Origin: Bdellovibrionaceae bacterium UBA5009
Lineage (GTDB): Bacteria > Bdellovibrionota > Bdellovibrionia > Bdellovibrionales > Bdellovibrionaceae
Reading direction: 5' to 3'
DNA: 5,986 bases
Assembly (NCBI GenBank): GCA_002396665.1
Contig: DGYJ01000023.1
Span: 29,815 to 35,800, forward strand
The notes under the pieces are model-generated. The model had not been told where the DNA came from. It ran no database searches and saw only the letters and a list, made by a program, of their open reading frames with translations. Numbering within the stretch: position 1 is the stretch's first letter; each line of letters opens with the position of its first letter. Below, piece after piece: positions 4,744 to 5,986 of this stretch. Both the position numbers and the translations under genes were made by a program.

Positions 4744-5986
4744 TTTTTATTCCGTTCCTTAGATTGCAATGCGGTTCCGGTATCTGCACTGGACACAGGC
4801 AATGTCACATCAAAGCGAGTTCCTTCGCCCATGGCGGTCTCAAAAGTAATACTGCCACCAAATTTTTCAACGATGGATTTTGATAGGCTCAGCCCTAGCC
4901 CCGTCCCAAGGCCCTCTGCTTTTGTTGTAAAAAATGGCTCGAAAAGTCTTGCTTGAACTTCCGGCGGTATTCCATCGCCTTGGTCTTGAACTTCAAGCGT
5001 GATGGTTTTGTTTTTTGCATTCAAGTGTGTAGATAAAGTTAAGGTCCCGGGCTTCTTCATCGCCTGCAAAGCATTGTTCATCAAATTAAATATGACCTGC
5101 TGTAAAAGTTGCGGTTCGACATACAATAAATACTTCTGACTTTGTAAATTCAATTTCAAATTGTGCTGACGCAATGAAGTTTTAAGCAAGGGCCATGTTT
5201 TTTCAATGATCTCGTCAAAGCTAACATGTTTCCACTCGCCTTTTTCTTCGGCTACAAATTCAATCAAATTTTTAATGATGGATTGGGAACGAAAGGTGGC
5301 TTTTTCAATTTCTTTCAAATCATTTTTTAGTTGCTCTGAAATTTGCGAATCCATCATCAAGAGCTGCACCATGGAAGCTAAACCCGTCAGGGGATTGTTC
5401 AATTCATGGGCAAGATGGGCCGCCAAGGAACCCAAAGCCCCCATTTTTTCACCTTGAATAAGTTTTAAATAGAGCTGTCGGGACTCTGTGATGTCCTGAT
5501 ACTGGTGAATAAAAGTCGTCATCATTTTTGAATTTTCAGCCTTCACTGGAAAGCTAGAAAGTCTGTAGGTGCGCTCTCCGACTTTGATTAAATTGGCCTT
5601 TGTGTCTGGATTCGGCAACGGGCAATTTTCACAGGGTGATTCACGTCCCGCAAATGTTTGAAAACATTTTTTAGAGTACAAGGACGTTGAAAATTTTTTA
5701 TTCGAACGAATCACATCATAATCCACATTAATAATAGCCACAGGGTCCTGCAACACATCGAAGGTTTTTTCCCAGCGGTAGGAAAATAAATTCATTTTAT
5801 GAATTGAAAGAAGTCTTTCGATGGCCATGTTCAAGACAAGAAATTTTTCTGTCAGCGAATCCCTGAACTGCAAAATACTTTTTTCATTCATATTGTGTTC
5901 GAAAAGCAAAATCACTTGCAACTCTGGAAAAGGCAGCAAAAGACTTTTCCCGAAGGGGCGGCCCAACCAATTGGCTAAGATTTGTG
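4740..5986 (-). CDS. Soluble PAS-domain sensor histidine kinase (5' end beyond right edge)
   Basis: The frame is open to the right edge with no stop, giving 414 visible residues. A TTG at 5964-5966 is the earliest start-like codon, but six in-frame codons precede it with no ribosome site, so the true start is probably outside. Numbering here counts that TTG as 1. Residues before about 60 (LLLPFPELQVILLFEH) look like the end of a GAF-type sensor domain followed by a linking helix; this is inference. A PAS domain covers about 65-165 (VLQDPVAIINVDYDV onwards) and contains C101 and C112-x-x-C115. The dimerisation/phosphoacceptor helix has H187 in LAHELNNPL. The ATPase domain shows the N box (NLMNNALQA, 294-302), G1 (DQGDGIP), F box (FEPFFTTK) and G2 (GLGTGLGLS), so the kinase appears active and of NtrB/AtoS style. 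No membrane segment is visible, indicating a cytoplasmic signal. It overlaps its likely partner receiver by 4 nt. Confidence 0.95.
   Translation of the reverse strand, partial: QILANWLGRPFGKSLLLPFPELQVILLFEHNMNEKSILQFRDSLTEKFLVLNMAIERLLSIHKMNLFSYRWEKTFDVLQDPVAIINVDYDVIRSNKKFSTSLYSKKCFQTFAGRESPCENCPLPNPDTKANLIKVGERTYRLSSFPVKAENSKMMTTFIHQYQDITESRQLYLKLIQGEKMGALGSLAAHLAHELNNPLTGLASMVQLLMMDSQISEQLKNDLKEIEKATFRSQSIIKNLIEFVAEEKGEWKHVSFDEIIEKTWPLLKTSLRQHNLKLNLQSQKYLLYVEPQLLQQVIFNLMNNALQAMKKPGTLTLSTHLNAKNKTITLEVQDQGDGIPPEVQARLFEPFFTTKAEGLGTGLGLSLSKSIVEKFGGSITFETAMGEGTRFDVTLPVSSADTGTALQSKERNKK

Noticed and set aside
5206..5457. Rightward 83-residue frame opposite the kinase phosphoacceptor region
   Set aside because: It is antisense to conserved histidine kinase motifs and is rich in Ser/Lys/Phe, as expected of a shadow frame.
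5964..5966. TTG as the true start of the histidine kinase
   Set aside because: The frame stays open to the window edge, no ribosome site precedes it, and the sequence just after it looks like the interior of a sensor domain, so the gene most likely starts outside.
1..5986. CRISPR array, tRNA/rRNA, insertion sequence, attachment site, toxin-antitoxin or defence system
   Set aside because: I looked for regularly spaced direct repeats, terminal inverted repeats, transposase or nuclease motifs and tRNA-like cloverleaf sequence on both strands and found none. Nearly all of the window is accounted for by six long genes and one partial one.

Overview
The window looks like ordinary chromosome from a Gram-negative bacterium. 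A Bdellovibrio-type (Bdellovibrionota) predator or relative is my best guess. The guess rests on overall flavour: moderately low GC, a secreted von Willebrand A (VWA) protein with a weak lipobox and a glycine-rich tether, a Cys-containing PAS histidine kinase of delta/Bdellovibrio style, and AAAGGA/GGAG ribosome sites. No single marker gene proves it. There are no RNA genes, mobile elements, CRISPR arrays or tandem-repeat arrays.

Left part (1-766). A leftward gene runs off the left edge. It encodes a membrane-anchored coiled-coil protein with a C-terminal helix-turn-helix-like segment resembling DUF2802. A divergent control region of about 146 bp (621-766) separates it from a rightward gene. 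It holds a good sigma70-like promoter for the rightward gene, a weaker candidate for the leftward one, and a 14-bp interrupted palindrome between them.

Middle left (767-2050). One rightward gene encodes an exported, probably lipid-anchored protein: signal peptide, a Gly-rich linker of about 36 residues, then a VWA domain with an intact DxSxS metal site. It ends only 4 bp from the stop codon of the convergent leftward operon. A hairpin followed by a U-rich stretch, lying inside the neighbouring gene, may terminate its transcript.

Right part (2055-5986). Five tightly packed leftward genes appear to form one operon. In order of transcription they are: a soluble PAS histidine kinase (5' end beyond the right edge), a stand-alone CheY-like receiver, rsmD (16S rRNA G966 methyltransferase), coaD (phosphopantetheine adenylyltransferase, coenzyme A synthesis) and a class I aminotransferase of the AspC/prephenate aminotransferase type. 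The joints are a 4-nt ATGA overlap, a 16-nt gap, a 4-nt ATGA overlap and a 31-nt gap. rsmD-coaD is a widespread neighbour pair. Its placement behind a two-component system, with a terminator-shaped hairpin formed by the last codons of the receiver gene, is the most interesting arrangement here. It suggests either simple read-through or a regulated step between signalling genes and housekeeping genes.

I found no convincing evidence of a wholly new system. The findings are modest leads on regulation and protein architecture.
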